NCBI GenBank assembly: GCA_903875215.1
Contig: CAIQVH010000031.1
Location: 124,001-188,000, forward strand
Direction of reading: 5' to 3'
DNA from: an uncultured Anaerolineae bacterium
GTDB taxonomy: Bacteria; Chloroflexota; Anaerolineae; Anaerolineales; Villigracilaceae
Length of the DNA stretch: 64,000 bases
Of the stretch, positions 18,421 to 27,340 are shown one piece after another. Numbering within the stretch: the stretch's first letter is position 1; each line of letters begins with the position of its first letter. Made by a program: the position numbers and the translations under genes. The notes beneath the pieces were generated by a model that saw only the letters and a program-made list of their open reading frames with translations, did no database searches and was not told the origin of the DNA.

Positions 18421-19692
18421 ATGCCGTCCAAACCAAAACCGTCCGTCAAGAAAGTTGTCCTGGCCTATTCCGGCGGGCTGGACACATCCGTGATCGTCCC
18501 GTGGCTGAAAGAAAATTATGGCTGTGAAGTGGTCTGCTTTTGCGCCAATGTCGGCCAGGGCGACGAGGATTTGTCGAAGCTGGAGAAAAAAGCCCTCGCC
18601 AGTGGCGCCAGCCAGTTGATTTTCCACGATATGCGCGAGGAGTTTGCCGCCGATTACTTGTTCCCGATGCTCAAGGCGGGCGCGGTGTACGAGCACAAGT
18701 ACCTGCTTGGGACTTCGGTGGCCCGCCCGCAGATCGCCAAACATCTGGTGGATGTGGCCCACGAAGTCGGGGCGGATGCGATTGCGCACGGCGCAACTGG
18801 CAAGGGCAATGACCAGGTGCGCTTCGAACTGACCGTGATGGCACTTGATCCGCGCCTGAAAATCATCGCCCCGTGGCGCGAATGGGAAATCCGCTCGCGC
18901 GAGGATGCGATTGCGTATGCCGCAAAACACAATGTCCCGGTGACAGCCACCGTCAAGTCGATTTACAGCCGCGACTCGAACCTGTGGCACCTTTCGCACG
19001 AAGGCGGCTTGCTCGAAGACCCGTGGAACGAACCGGAAGAGAGCATGTACCAGATTTCCACGTCGCCGGAAAACGCCCCGGATGAACCGGAATACGTCGA
19101 AATCGAATTCGAGAGCGGCGAACCGGTCTCGGTCAACGGCGAAAAACTGTCGGCGGCGAAAATCGTCGAGCGGCTGAACGCCATCGGCGGGGCGCACGGC
19201 ATCGGGCGCGTGGATTTGGTGGAAAACCGGCTGGTCGGGATGAAATCGCACGGCGTGTACGAAACTCCCGGCGGCACCATCCTGCTGTATGCCCACCGCG
19301 AACTGGAGTCGCTCGTGCTTGACCGCGAAACCGCGCATTTCAAGGAAATGGTCGCCGTCAAGTACACCGAACTGGTCTACAACGGCCTGTGGTTCACCCC
19401 GCTGCGCGAGGCGATTGATGCCTTTGTCAACGCGACGCAAGGCCCCGTGACTGGCACCGTTCGCCTGAAACTCTACAAGGGCAACATCATCAGCGCCGGG
19501 CGCAAAAGCCCGTTCAGCCTGTACCGCGAAGACTTCGCCACTTTCGGCCAGGAAGATGTCTACGATCAGAGTCACGCCGAAGGCTTTATCCGCCTGTTTG
19601 GGCTGAGCATGAAAGTCCGCGCGCTGAACGGCCTGCCCGTCGCCGGGATGGATATGGCCAAGCCGGATTATTCGAAGTTCAAGCGCGATTAG
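18421..19692 (+). CDS. argG: Argininosuccinate synthase
   Basis: It condenses citrulline and aspartate with ATP. The product is 423 aa, starting [13 protein letters not shown] after AGGAGAAAAA; the frame is open upstream but that part is the attenuator leader. The ATP pyrophosphatase motif is [10 protein letters not shown], followed by [14 protein letters not shown] and [17 protein letters not shown], all typical of ArgG. It is the first gene of the arginine operon and sits directly after the Arg attenuator. Length is normal. Confidence 0.97.
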   Translation: MPSKPKPSVKKVVLAYSGGLDTSVIVPWLKENYGCEVVCFCANVGQGDEDLSKLEKKALASGASQLIFHDMREEFAADYLFPMLKAGAVYEHKYLLGTSVARPQIAKHLVDVAHEVGADAIAHGATGKGNDQVRFELTVMALDPRLKIIAPWREWEIRSREDAIAYAAKHNVPVTATVKSIYSRDSNLWHLSHEGGLLEDPWNEPEESMYQISTSPENAPDEPEYVEIEFESGEPVSVNGEKLSAAKIVERLNAIGGAHGIGRVDLVENRLVGMKSHGVYETPGGTILLYAHRELESLVLDRETAHFKEMVAVKYTELVYNGLWFTPLREAIDAFVNATQGPVTGTVRLKLYKGNIISAGRKSPFSLYREDFATFGQEDVYDQSHAEGFIRLFGLSMKVRALNGLPVAGMDMAKPDYSKFKRD

Positions 19693-19781
19693 TTATCCCG
19701 TTATCCAGTTGCCCGGTTATCCCGTTGTTTGGTTCAACTGGAAAACTGGATGACCGGAAAACGGGAAAACGAGGAGTTTCC
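19693..19781. repeat. Intergenic imperfect inverted repeat between argG and argH
   Basis: The 89-nt spacer consists of an imperfect dyad of short related words: ATCCAGTTGCCCGGTTATCC on the left and AACTGGAAAACTGGATGACC on the right. It resembles the spacers at 26211 and 45332 in composition. The end supplies GAGGAG for argH. It may fold in RNA; no T-run marks a terminator. Confidence 0.5.
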
Positions 19782-21221
19782 ATGACCCTTTGGAGCGGAC
19801 GATTTACCGGCAAACTGGACGCCGTTGCGTGGCTGTTGAACACATCCCTGCCGTTTGACCAGCGATTGGCGGCGCAGGATGTGCGCGGTTCCATCGCCTG
19901 GGCGGGCGCAATTCACAAGGCGGGCGTGCTCTCCCAAACGGAACATGCCGCCATTGTGGGCGGTTTGAACCAAATTGCCGAGGAATTTGCCCAAAACACC
20001 TTCGCCTTCCAGGAATCCGACGAGGACATTCACACGGCGGTTGAACGCAGGTTAGGCGAAATCATCGGCGCGGCGGCGGGGAAATTGCACACTGGACGTT
20101 CACGCAATGACCAGGTGGCAACCGATTTCAGGTTGTGGATGTTGGATTCGCTGCCGCTTTTAGTGCAATCCGTTACCGGGCTGCAAGCCACGCTGGTAGC
20201 GGTTGCCGAGCGGAATCAAACCGCCCTGATGCCGGGTTACACCCACCTTCAGCGCGCCCAACCCGTGACTTTGGCGCACTGGCTGATGAGTCACTTCTGG
20301 AGCCTGGAACGCGACAAAGACCGCTTGGCGGATTTGCGTGACCGGGTAGCCATCCTTCCGCTGGGATGCGGCGCTTTGGCGGGAACTGCCTTCGATGTTG
20401 ACCGCAAACTTTTAGCGGACACGTTGGGTTTCATCGAACCTTCACAAAATAGCCTGGATAGCGTTTCAGATAGGGATTTCGCGGCTGAATTCTTGTTCTG
20501 CGCGACGATGATTGGCGTTCACCTGAGCAAACTGAGCGAGCAGATGGTGCTGTTTACGACTGCCGAGTTCGGGTTTTTTGAACTGTCGGATGCCTATTCG
20601 ACGGGTTCGAGCCTGATGCCGCAGAAGAAAAACCCTGACCTGTTCGAACTCTCACGCGGGAAGGCTGGCACGCTCATCGGGCTGCTGACCGGGATGCTGG
20701 CAACGCTCAAGGGGCTGCCATCCACATATGACAAGGATTTGCAGGAAGATAAAGTGCCCGTATTCCAGGCGTTTGATACGCTGACGATGATATTGCCCGT
20801 CCTGGCGGGCGCGCTAGAGACAATGACGGTCAAGCCGGAGAAAATGTTGGCGGCGATTGATTCAGCGATGCTGGCCACCGATTTGGCGGATTATCTCGTC
20901 CGCAAGGGAATCCCTTTCAGGGAAGCTCATGCCGCGGCGGGCAAATCTGTGCGGGTGGCGGCGGAGAAAGGTATCAGCCTGGATAAACTCTCGATGGACG
21001 AGTGGAAAAGCATCGGGGCGTTTGAATCCGACCTGTCCCGCGATGCTCTTTGGCGGGATGTGTACCAGGTTTTCGACCCGATGGAGTCGGTTAAACGGCG
21101 CAATGCCACGGGTGGAACATCCCCCGATTCAGTAAAAAAACAAATCAATCTTGCGAAAGAAACCCTCACCCCGCCCTCTCCCACAGGGAGAGGGGGAAAC
21201 CCTAAGGAGAAAAAATCATGA
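19782..21221 (+). CDS. argH: Argininosuccinate lyase
   Basis: It cleaves argininosuccinate to arginine and fumarate. The start MTLWSGRFTGKLDAVAW at 19782 follows GAGGAG; upstream codons in this frame belong to the repeat spacer. The fumarase/aspartase-family signature is GSSLMPQKKNPDLFELSRGK, with SRNDQVATDFRLW earlier. At 479 aa it carries a C-terminal extension (TLTPPSPTGRGGNPKEKKS) beyond the usual end. Those codons are a copy of the CCCTCACCCC/GGGAGAGGGG repeat (21163-21198), so the tail is probably repeat-derived. The stop overlaps the lysW start as ATGA. Confidence 0.96.
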   Translation: MTLWSGRFTGKLDAVAWLLNTSLPFDQRLAAQDVRGSIAWAGAIHKAGVLSQTEHAAIVGGLNQIAEEFAQNTFAFQESDEDIHTAVERRLGEIIGAAAGKLHTGRSRNDQVATDFRLWMLDSLPLLVQSVTGLQATLVAVAERNQTALMPGYTHLQRAQPVTLAHWLMSHFWSLERDKDRLADLRDRVAILPLGCGALAGTAFDVDRKLLADTLGFIEPSQNSLDSVSDRDFAAEFLFCATMIGVHLSKLSEQMVLFTTAEFGFFELSDAYSTGSSLMPQKKNPDLFELSRGKAGTLIGLLTGMLATLKGLPSTYDKDLQEDKVPVFQAFDTLTMILPVLAGALETMTVKPEKMLAAIDSAMLATDLADYLVRKGIPFREAHAAAGKSVRVAAEKGISLDKLSMDEWKSIGAFESDLSRDALWRDVYQVFDPMESVKRRNATGGTSPDSVKKQINLAKETLTPPSPTGRGGNPKEKKS

Positions 21222-21388
21222 ATACTGTTTCTTGCCCCGAATGTGAAGCCGAAATTACGCTGGAAGCGAATGCCGAAGTCGGCGAAATCATCGTCTGCCC
21301 CGATTGTGGCGTGGATTTGGAAGTGGTGTCGCTGAAGCCCGCGAAGGTGGAGTTGGCGCCGATGGAACAGGAAGATTGGGGCGAATAG
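21218..21388 (+). CDS. lysW: Amino-group carrier protein LysW/ArgW
   Basis: A 56-aa acidic protein: MNTVSCPECEAEITLEANAE ... and the diagnostic C-terminus QEDWGE. Two CxxC pairs (CPEC at 6-9 and CPDC at 27-30) would bind zinc. In the known LysW pathway the C-terminal Glu is ligated to the amino group of alpha-aminoadipate or glutamate and carries intermediates between enzymes. Its ATG overlaps the argH stop, AAGGAG precedes it, and lysX follows. The argG/argH context argues for the ornithine-arginine branch. It is easily missed because of its length. Confidence 0.95.
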   Translation: MNTVSCPECEAEITLEANAEVGEIIVCPDCGVDLEVVSLKPAKVELAPMEQEDWGE

Positions 21389-21391
21389 ATG

Positions 21392-21427
21392 GTAATTGGC
21401 GATTGGCAATTACCTATCGCCAATTAC
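21392..21427. repeat. Family A palindrome (GTAATTGGCGAT)
   Basis: GTAATTGGCGAT (21392-21403) and ATCGCCAATTAC (21416-21427) form a perfect 12-bp inverted repeat with a 12-nt loop, filling the gap between lysW and lysX. It belongs to the same family as the repeats at 33940 and 37745. Confidence 0.85.
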
Positions 21428-21440
21428 GAATTGAGAACCT

Positions 21441-22304
21441 ATGCAAAAGAGACTCAGGATTGGCGTGCTCTACTCGCGGGTGCGGGTGGAGGAGAAGTGG
21501 ATTTTTGGCGCGATGGAGAAGCGCGGTATCGATTACGAGCGGCTGGATGACCGGGCGATTTCGTTTGACCTGGATAACCCGGCGCCGTGGCGCGCGTTCG
21601 ATGCTGTGCTGGAGCGCAGTATCAGTTATACGAGCGGGTTGTACGCGCTGCGGATGCTGAACGCGTTCGGCGTGCCGACGGTGAATACCGCGGCGGTGGC
21701 GGAAGTGTGCGGTGACAAGTTGACCACGTCGGCGATGCTGGCACGGGCGGGACTGCCGCAGCCGCACAACGCGACGGCGTTCACACCCGAAGCGGCGCTG
21801 GAGGCGATTGAAGCGTTCGGCTACCCGGTGGTGCTCAAGCCGGTGGTCGGGTCGTGGGGGCGGCTGCTGGCGAAAATCAATGACCGCGATGCGGCGGAAG
21901 CGGTGCTGGAACACAAGGCCACGCTCGGCTCGGTGCAGCATTCGGTGTTTTACATCCAGGAATATATCGAGAAGCCGGGGCGCGATATCCGCGCGATTGT
22001 GATTGGCGAGCGGGTGCTGACGGCAATGTATCGCAAGTCGGAGCACTGGATTACCAACACGGCGCGCGGCGGTGAGGGCGAGTTGTGCCCGATTACGCCC
22101 GAAATCGAGTCGCTGTGCCTGGGCGCGGCCAAGGCGGTCGGCGGCGGCGTGCTGGCGGTTGACCTGATCGAACATCCTGAACGCGGATATTTGATCAACG
22201 AAATCAATCACACGATGGAATTCCACACGATGCAGCCCATCAGCGGGATTGATATTGCGGATGAAATTGTTTCGTATGTGGTGAGTGTGGCGAGTGGTAA
22301 ATAG
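21441..22304 (+). CDS. lysX: LysW ligase, RimK-type ATP-grasp (LysX/ArgX)
   Basis: A 287-aa ATP-grasp protein of the LysX/RimK family. It joins the C-terminal Glu of LysW to the amino group of its amino acid substrate. Motifs include [52 protein letters not shown] and the metal/ATP site [13 protein letters not shown]. Its place after argG, argH and lysW suggests glutamate as substrate (ArgX role), with aminoadipate possible if the pathway is dual. I could not decide specificity from the sequence. Confidence 0.93.
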   Translation: MQKRLRIGVLYSRVRVEEKWIFGAMEKRGIDYERLDDRAISFDLDNPAPWRAFDAVLERSISYTSGLYALRMLNAFGVPTVNTAAVAEVCGDKLTTSAMLARAGLPQPHNATAFTPEAALEAIEAFGYPVVLKPVVGSWGRLLAKINDRDAAEAVLEHKATLGSVQHSVFYIQEYIEKPGRDIRAIVIGERVLTAMYRKSEHWITNTARGGEGELCPITPEIESLCLGAAKAVGGGVLAVDLIEHPERGYLINEINHTMEFHTMQPISGIDIADEIVSYVVSVASGK

Positions 22305-22490
22305 TAAATGGTAATTGGCGAGTATTTTCAGCGTAATCCGGCGGGATAAATCCCTGCCTCAGTTCATGGAAGTCGGCTGAAGCCGACTCTGTGCAACCCG
22401 ATGGGTTTTTGTGCCATGCTGCAGGAATTCAGTCCGTCGAAACGCCCAAATTACCAATCGCCATTTACCAATTACCAACAAGGAGCAATT
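22305..22490. repeat. Composite repeat spacer between lysX and lysY
   Basis: This 186-nt gap is made of repeats. Both ends are family A words (GGTAATTGGCGAG near 22311; ACCAATCGCCATTTACCAAT near 22449). The middle has a different palindrome, AGTCGGCT-GA-AGCCGACT (about 22371-22388), and a GGGATAAATCCC-like word. It ends in AAGGAG for lysY. No ORF in it looks real. Confidence 0.7.
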
Positions 22491-23549
22491 ATGATTAGTG
22501 TTTCTATTATCGGTGGTTCGGGTTATGGCGGCGGCGAGTTGCTGCGGCTGCTGCTCGGGCATCCGCAGGTTGAAGTCAAGCAGGTCACATCGCGCTCGCA
22601 TTTGGGCGAGTATGTTTACCAGGTGCATCCCAATTTGAGAAAACGGACGCAACTCAAGTTTAGTGACCCCGGTCAGGTCGAGCCGGTGGATATCCTGTTC
22701 CTGGCGCAGCCGCACGGACAGGCGCAGCACCACATCGACGAATATGCCGCGCTGGCGGGGAAAATCATCGACCTTTCGGCAGATTTCCGTTTAAAGGACA
22801 CCGCCCAGTACCAGAAGTGGTACGGCGAACCCCACGCTGCGCCACAGTGGCTCGGGAAGTTTGTCTACGGGCTGCCGGAGTTGCACCGCGCCGAGATGGC
22901 GACGGCGAACTACGTCAGCGGGGTGGGATGCAACGCCACTGCCAGCAACCTGGCGCTGCTGCCGCTGGTCAAGGCGAATTTGATTGATTTATCCGCCCCG
23001 GTCATTGTCGAGATTAAAGTGGGTTCATCCGAAGGCGGCGCGGAAGGGAATTCCGGCTCGCTGCATGCTGAACGCGCCAACGTCATCCGCACTTTTTCCG
23101 CCTTTGGGCATCGTCACACCGCCGAAGTGATCCAGGAATTGGGCGTGTCCAACGTCTCGCTGACCATGACCGCCGTCGATTTGGTTCGTGGCGTGCTGGC
23201 AACAGCGCACGCGAAGGTCAAGCCGGGCGTGGCGAACAAAGATTTGTGGAAAGCCTACCGCGCGGTGGCGAACGAGAATCCGTTTGTGCGCGTGGTCAAG
23301 GAACAGCGCGGTATTTACCGAGTCCCCGAGCCAAAAATCGTGGCTGGCTCGAACTATGCCGATATTGGCTTTGAGTTGGATGAGTCCACCCCCGCTGGGG
23401 AACGCGGGGCAGGCGGGCACATCGTCTCCATCTGCGCCATCGATAATCTGATGAAAGGCGCATCCGGCACGGCTGTCCAGTGCATGAATCTGATGATGGG
23501 CTGGGATGAAACGCTGGGGCTGGAGTTTGCGGGATTACATCCGATTTAG
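22491..23549 (+). CDS. lysY: LysW-linked acyl-phosphate reductase (LysY/ArgC)
   Basis: A 352-aa NADPH-dependent reductase of the ArgC family that reduces the LysW-carried acyl phosphate to the semialdehyde. I start at the ATG at 22491 after AAGGAGCAATT; upstream codons come from repeat sequence. The Rossmann motif is SIIGGSGYGGGELLRLLLGH, and the catalytic Cys lies in SGVGCNATASNLAL. GSSEGGAEGNSGSLHAERAN is typical of the LysY/ArgC catalytic region. It follows lysX; the kinase gene lysZ is downstream, beyond an antisense gene. Confidence 0.94.
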   Translation: MISVSIIGGSGYGGGELLRLLLGHPQVEVKQVTSRSHLGEYVYQVHPNLRKRTQLKFSDPGQVEPVDILFLAQPHGQAQHHIDEYAALAGKIIDLSADFRLKDTAQYQKWYGEPHAAPQWLGKFVYGLPELHRAEMATANYVSGVGCNATASNLALLPLVKANLIDLSAPVIVEIKVGSSEGGAEGNSGSLHAERANVIRTFSAFGHRHTAEVIQELGVSNVSLTMTAVDLVRGVLATAHAKVKPGVANKDLWKAYRAVANENPFVRVVKEQRGIYRVPEPKIVAGSNYADIGFELDESTPAGERGAGGHIVSICAIDNLMKGASGTAVQCMNLMMGWDETLGLEFAGLHPI

Positions 23550-23553
23550 CGTA

Positions 23554-23961
23554 TCACGCTGTTTCAGGGATTATTCCCATCTGCTGGAAGAGCGCAAGTC
23601 GATCAATGTACTCCCAAATCTCTACAATTTGCCTGTCTTTTACGTGATACAGGCTGTTGCCAACAAAGGTTACAGGTTTCCCGGTTGGTGGGAAATCGCC
23701 ATATTTATTGGTGAAAGTGCCTGTAAATGTATAGCTGGCTGAAACCCATTCGCCTTCGGCGATCAGCCTGTCAAGTGACCAATGCTGGTCAGGAAACGCA
23801 TCCAAAACCATCTGGTTTCGTACTTGATCGCCTTCTCGCCCAAGGGGCTGCCCGTTCAATGTACATTCTGAATGCGTGAAAGTTACAGCTTTTTCAATAT
23901 CACCCCGATTGATCGCGTCAATAGCCGCAGTGACGATGGATTTGACGTCATATGTGTTCAT
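23554..23961 (-). CDS. SnoaL-like/NTF2-fold protein
   Basis: A 135-aa protein, MNTYDVKSIVTAAIDAINRG onward, with the small alpha+beta cone pattern of SnoaL-like proteins: an N-terminal helix (AAIDAINRGDIEKAVTFTHS), W/F-rich strands (WVSASYTFTGTF; PTGKPVTFVGNSLYHV) and a C-terminal RQIVEIWEYIDRLALFQQMG typical of the ester-cyclase group. AAGGAG precedes the ATG. Substrate and role are unknown. It lies antisense between lysY and lysZ, tail-to-tail with lysY (4-nt gap), and looks like an insertion into the arginine operon. Confidence 0.82.
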   Translation of the reverse strand: MNTYDVKSIVTAAIDAINRGDIEKAVTFTHSECTLNGQPLGREGDQVRNQMVLDAFPDQHWSLDRLIAEGEWVSASYTFTGTFTNKYGDFPPTGKPVTFVGNSLYHVKDRQIVEIWEYIDRLALFQQMGIIPETA

Positions 23962-23996
23962 GCTTTATCTCCTTTTCCAAATTTCGAATTACAAAC

Positions 23997-24052
23997 GAAA
24001 TTGGGCGTTCGGAGATAATGACGAGCATGAGTGATAAGAACCGCCCAATTTC
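23997..24052. repeat. Inverted repeat between the SnoaL-like gene and lysZ
   Basis: GAAATTGGGCG (23997-24007) and CGCCCAATTTC (24042-24052) form a perfect 11-bp dyad with a 34-nt loop in the 150-nt divergent spacer. It could be an operator for either gene or the scar of an insertion. I found no convincing promoter for lysZ here. Confidence 0.55.
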
Positions 24053-24111
24053 ATGGGCATTTTCATTGTACAACATTGTAAGTGTATGTTTCAATACTTT
24101 TGGAGACCTTT

Positions 24112-24927
24112 ATGACTGAACCAATAATCGTGGTCAAACTCGGTGGCACGGAAGGCGTGGATTTCTCCGCGATTTGTGCGGATGCGGCGGAACTGCTCAA
24201 GGGCGGGCAACGGCTCGTTTTTGTGCATGGCGGCTCGGCGGAGGCGAATGCATTGGGCGAGGCGCTGGGCACGCCGCCCAAGTTCATTACCTCGCCGTCG
24301 GGATATACATCTCGCTACACCGACCGCAAAACGCTGGAAGTGTTCCTGATGGCGGTCAATGGCAAGATCAACTCGCTGTTGACCGAGCAGCTGCACGGGC
24401 TGGGCATCAACGCCTTCGGGCTGTGCGGCATGGACGGGCGGCTGATGGTCGCCACGCGCAAGGACGCCATCCAGAGCGTGGAAAACGGCAAGCGCAGGAT
24501 GATTCGGGATGATTACACCGGCAAAATCGAGTCAGTAAATAGTAATTTGTTATTGGCGATTTTGGAGATGGGCTGTCTGCCGGTGATTGCTCCCGTGGCG
24601 GTTAGCCAAAACGGCGAGGCGCTGAATGTGGATGCCGACCGCGCCGCGGCGATGGTGGCGTCCGCGCTAAAGGCGGAGACGCTGCTATTGCTCACCGCCG
24701 TGCCGGGGCTGATGGAGAAATTCCCGGACGAGTCGACGCTGATCAAGCACATTCCGCAGGCGAAGCTGCCAGCCGCCCTCGAAATGGCGCAAGGTCGGAT
24801 GAAGAAAAAAGTCCTGGGCGCGGAAGAAGCGCTCCAGGGCGGAGTTGGCCGGGTCATCATCGCCGATGGGCGGGTGGAAAAGCCGATTTCTGCCGCCCTA
24901 GCAGGCGCAGGAACGATAATCCAGTGA
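24112..24927 (+). CDS. lysZ: LysW-linked amino acid kinase (LysZ/ArgB)
   Basis: A 271-aa amino acid kinase that phosphorylates the side-chain carboxylate of the LysW-bound substrate. The start MTEPIIVVKLGGTEGVDFSA follows GGAG at 24102. Motifs: VVKLGG phosphate-binding loop, LVFVHGGSAEANALGEALG, ALNVDADRAAAMVASALKA and LLLLTAVPGLMEKFPDE, as in ArgB/LysZ. It restarts the plus-strand biosynthetic run after the SnoaL-like gene, so it needs its own promoter or readthrough across an antisense gene. Confidence 0.94.
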   Translation: MTEPIIVVKLGGTEGVDFSAICADAAELLKGGQRLVFVHGGSAEANALGEALGTPPKFITSPSGYTSRYTDRKTLEVFLMAVNGKINSLLTEQLHGLGINAFGLCGMDGRLMVATRKDAIQSVENGKRRMIRDDYTGKIESVNSNLLLAILEMGCLPVIAPVAVSQNGEALNVDADRAAAMVASALKAETLLLLTAVPGLMEKFPDESTLIKHIPQAKLPAALEMAQGRMKKKVLGAEEALQGGVGRVIIADGRVEKPISAALAGAGTIIQ

Positions 24928-24932
24928 TTTTA

Positions 24933-25020
24933 GACACGGATGTCACGGATTACGCGGATGTACACGGAAAATAAAAAAGAAAAATCCGTGACCTTCCGTG
25001 AAATCCGCGTAATCCGTGTC
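24933..25020. repeat. Family C repeat (CACGGATT dyad)
   Basis: The lysZ-lysJ gap is an imperfect palindrome built on CACGGATT/AATCCGTG words: GACACGGATGTCACGGATTA on the left and TAATCCGTGTC on the right with an A-rich middle. The spacer at 37063-37133 has the same words and the same order. No coding potential is seen. Confidence 0.75.
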
Positions 25021-25036
25021 CAGAAAAGGTTTTTTT

Positions 25037-26209
25037 ATGAGTAACTACTACGAAATCGAAACCAAATACGGCGCAGGAGTCTATGCCAAGCAGCAACTCT
25101 CCATCGTGCGCGGGCAGGGCGCAATGCTCTGGGACGCCGATGGCAACGCTTATATCGACTGCTCGTCCGGGCACGGGGTCGCCAATCTCGGTCACGCCCA
25201 CCCGAAAGTGGCTGCAGCGGTGGCCGAACAGGCCAACACGCTGATCACGCTCTTCGAAAGCTTCCCCAACGACAAACGCGCCGCGCTGATGGAAAAAATG
25301 GCCGGGCTGGTGCCGGGTCTCAACCGGGTCTTTTTCGGCAACTCGGGCACGGAGTCGGTCGAGGCGGCCATCAAATTTGCGCGGCTCTCCACCGGCCGCC
25401 CCAACATCGTCGCCGCCATGCGCGCCTTCCACGGGCGGACGTATGGCGCGCTCTCGGCCACCTTCAACAAGAAATACCGCGAAGGTTTCGAGCCGCTTTT
25501 GCCGGGATTTAGTCACGCTTCGTATAACAATATAGAAGCGCTCGAAAAAGCCATCACCGAGCAGACCGCTGCCGTGCTTCTGGAAGTTGTCCAGGGCGAG
25601 GGCGGGGTCTACCCGGCCAGCGCGGAATACATCCAGGCAGCGCGGCGCATCTGCGACGAGCGCGGCGCTCTGCTGATTGTGGATGAAATCCAGAGCGGCT
25701 TCGGGCGCACCGGCAAAATGTTTGCCATTATGCACTACGGCGTCACCCCCGATATCCTGACCTGCGCCAAATCGCTGGCGGGCGGGGTGCCGATGGGGGC
25801 GGTGTTGATTGGGGAAAAGGTGCGGAATCTCGTCCCGGGCGTGCACGGCTCGACCTTTGGCGGGAATCCGCTCTCGTGCGCCGCCGCCCTGGCAGCGCTT
25901 TCCGTTATCGAGGAAGAGAATCTCCCCGGTCAGGCCGCCGAAAAAGGCGCGTACCTGATGGAAAAACTGAAAGCCATCCAGTCGCCCAACATCCGCGAAG
26001 TGCGCGGGCTGGGGCTGATGATTGGGATTGAGCTAAAAGTCAAAGTCGCGCCATATCTCAAAGCCCTGCAAGAGCGCAAAATCATCGCCCTGAACGCCGG
26101 GATGACTGTCATCCGGCTCCTGCCGCCGCTGGTCATCACCTACGAGCAGATTGATACAGTCGTGGCCGCGCTGTCCGAAGTGCTGGTGATGGACATGAGT
26201 AACGAGTAA
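25037..26209 (+). CDS. lysJ: LysW-linked aminotransferase (LysJ/ArgD)
   Basis: A 390-aa class III PLP aminotransferase that turns the LysW-carried semialdehyde into the amine. I start at [20 protein letters not shown] (25037). Motifs: [53 protein letters not shown] and the PLP Lys in [15 protein letters not shown]. It resembles acetylornithine aminotransferases. It precedes lysK with a 45-nt repeat spacer and probably shares its transcript. Dual lysine/ornithine use is possible. Confidence 0.95.
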   Translation: MSNYYEIETKYGAGVYAKQQLSIVRGQGAMLWDADGNAYIDCSSGHGVANLGHAHPKVAAAVAEQANTLITLFESFPNDKRAALMEKMAGLVPGLNRVFFGNSGTESVEAAIKFARLSTGRPNIVAAMRAFHGRTYGALSATFNKKYREGFEPLLPGFSHASYNNIEALEKAITEQTAAVLLEVVQGEGGVYPASAEYIQAARRICDERGALLIVDEIQSGFGRTGKMFAIMHYGVTPDILTCAKSLAGGVPMGAVLIGEKVRNLVPGVHGSTFGGNPLSCAAALAALSVIEEENLPGQAAEKGAYLMEKLKAIQSPNIREVRGLGLMIGIELKVKVAPYLKALQERKIIALNAGMTVIRLLPPLVITYEQIDTVVAALSEVLVMDMSNE

Positions 26210-26210
26210 A

Positions 26211-26254
26211 CAAGTAGACAAGAAAACAGGAAAGCCGGAGCACTGGAAAACGTT
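26211..26254. repeat. Spacer repeat CAAGTAGACAAGAAAAC
   Basis: The 17-mer CAAGTAGACAAGAAAAC at 26211-26227 recurs exactly at 45332-45348 after tyrA. In both places it is followed by a short run of GG/CCGG/CTGG words up to the next start. It is a short dispersed repeat. Confidence 0.7.
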
Positions 26255-27340
26255 ATGACAGAAACCCTGATCGGTCTTGTCTCGCAATACAGCCCCTCCG
26301 GGCAGGAGCGCGGCGCGGTGGAGTGGCTGGTGGCGCGGATGAAGGCGCTCGGCTACGCTGATGCTTTTATCGACGGCGCGGGGAATGCGGTGGGTGTGAT
26401 CGGTTCCGGGCCGCGGCAGGTGGTTTTGCTCGGGCATATCGATACGGTGCCGGGGGAAATCCCGGTCACCCTCACCCCTGACCCCTCTCCCACAGGGAGA
26501 GGGGAACTGCTCTACGGGCGCGGGTCTGTCGATGCCAAAGGCCCGCTGGCCTGTTTTACGGATGCGGTGGCGCAGGTCGGCGCAATCGATGGCTGGCAGT
26601 TTGTAGTGATCGGGGCGGTGGAGGAGGAGCGCGATTCGGATGGGGCGCGTTTTGTGGTGGATAAGTACAGGCCAGATTTTGCCATCATCGGCGAGCCGAA
26701 CCGTTGGGACCGGGTTTCGTTGGGCTACAAAGGTTCGGCCTGGGCCGATATAACGGTCAAACGCGGGCAGGCGCACACGGCCAGCGGTGAGCAGACGGCG
26801 GCGGAGGCGGCGGTGGAGGCCTGGTTGGCGGTCAAAGCTTTTGCGGAGAATTTCAATGCCGGGAAAACGCGCGCTTTCGACAAAATCCTGCCGACGTTGC
26901 GCGGGATGGAATCGGGGCAGGATGAGTTCGAGCAGTGGGCGAAGCTCAAGGTTGGAGTCCGCCTGCCGGTGGAGATGAATCCGGGGCAGTGGTATCAGGA
27001 GTTGGAAAACACCCTGAAGGTTTTTGAAACCTTCAGAGTGTTGGTTGAGAGGGTCGGGTATGCTGTTCCAGCCTGGAGTTGCGAGAAAAATTCCCAACTG
27101 GTACGCGCCATAATAAGCGGAATTCGCAGCCAGGGCGGAACGCCGTCTTTTGTCTATAAAACCGGCACGGCGGATCTGAACATCGTCGCCCCGGTCTGGC
27201 AATGTCCAGCCGTGGTGTACGGGCCGGGCGATTCGGCGCTCGATCATACGCCGGATGAGCATATTTCACTCGGTGAATATGCCAGGGCGGTGGAGGTGCT
27301 GGCGGCGGCGCTCAGGAAGTTGGTTACCCCATCAGCGTGA
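26255..27340 (+). CDS. lysK: LysW-lysine/LysW-ornithine hydrolase (LysK/ArgE)
   Basis: A 361-aa M20-family metallohydrolase that releases the product amino acid from LysW. Metal-site motifs: [46 protein letters not shown] and [15 protein letters not shown] near the end. The frame contains two repeat-derived segments: [13 protein letters not shown] (about residues 72-84) between the first His motif and the bridging Asp motif, and [12 protein letters not shown] (about 252-263) encoded by a near-perfect palindrome. The catalytic motifs are intact, so it is probably active. The 3' end overlaps the convergent oxidoreductase gene by 17 nt. Confidence 0.93.
   Translation: MTETLIGLVSQYSPSGQERGAVEWLVARMKALGYADAFIDGAGNAVGVIGSGPRQVVLLGHIDTVPGEIPVTLTPDPSPTGRGELLYGRGSVDAKGPLACFTDAVAQVGAIDGWQFVVIGAVEEERDSDGARFVVDKYRPDFAIIGEPNRWDRVSLGYKGSAWADITVKRGQAHTASGEQTAAEAAVEAWLAVKAFAENFNAGKTRAFDKILPTLRGMESGQDEFEQWAKLKVGVRLPVEMNPGQWYQELENTLKVFETFRVLVERVGYAVPAWSCEKNSQLVRAIISGIRSQGGTPSFVYKTGTADLNIVAPVWQCPAVVYGPGDSALDHTPDEHISLGEYARAVEVLAAALRKLVTPSA
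26469..26505. repeat. Family B repeat inside lysK
   Basis: The CCCTCACCCC...CTCTCCCACAGGGAGAGG repeat lies in frame in lysK and is read [13 protein letters not shown]. The same unit occurs at 21163 (3' end of argH), 32102, 40618 and 44453 (3' end of aroF2). The inner CTCTCCC/GGGAGAG forms a hairpin. Confidence 0.85.
27008..27042. repeat. Near-perfect palindrome inside lysK
   Basis: AACACCCTGAAGGTTT (27008-27023) and AAACCTTCAGAGTGTT (27027-27042) match as an inverted repeat at 15 of 16 positions around a TTG loop. It is in frame in the lysK coding sequence. Confidence 0.85.

Noticed and set aside
18403-19575. Long minus-strand open frame opposite argG
   Set aside because: It is a shadow of the high-G+C argG coding strand; the composition (His/Arg/Asp-rich) is not protein-like.
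24084-24113. Nine-codon aromatic-rich ORF (MFQYFWRPL) before lysZ as another leader peptide
   Set aside because: It has no terminator hairpin after it and overlaps the lysZ start; the composition does not match arginine or lysine.
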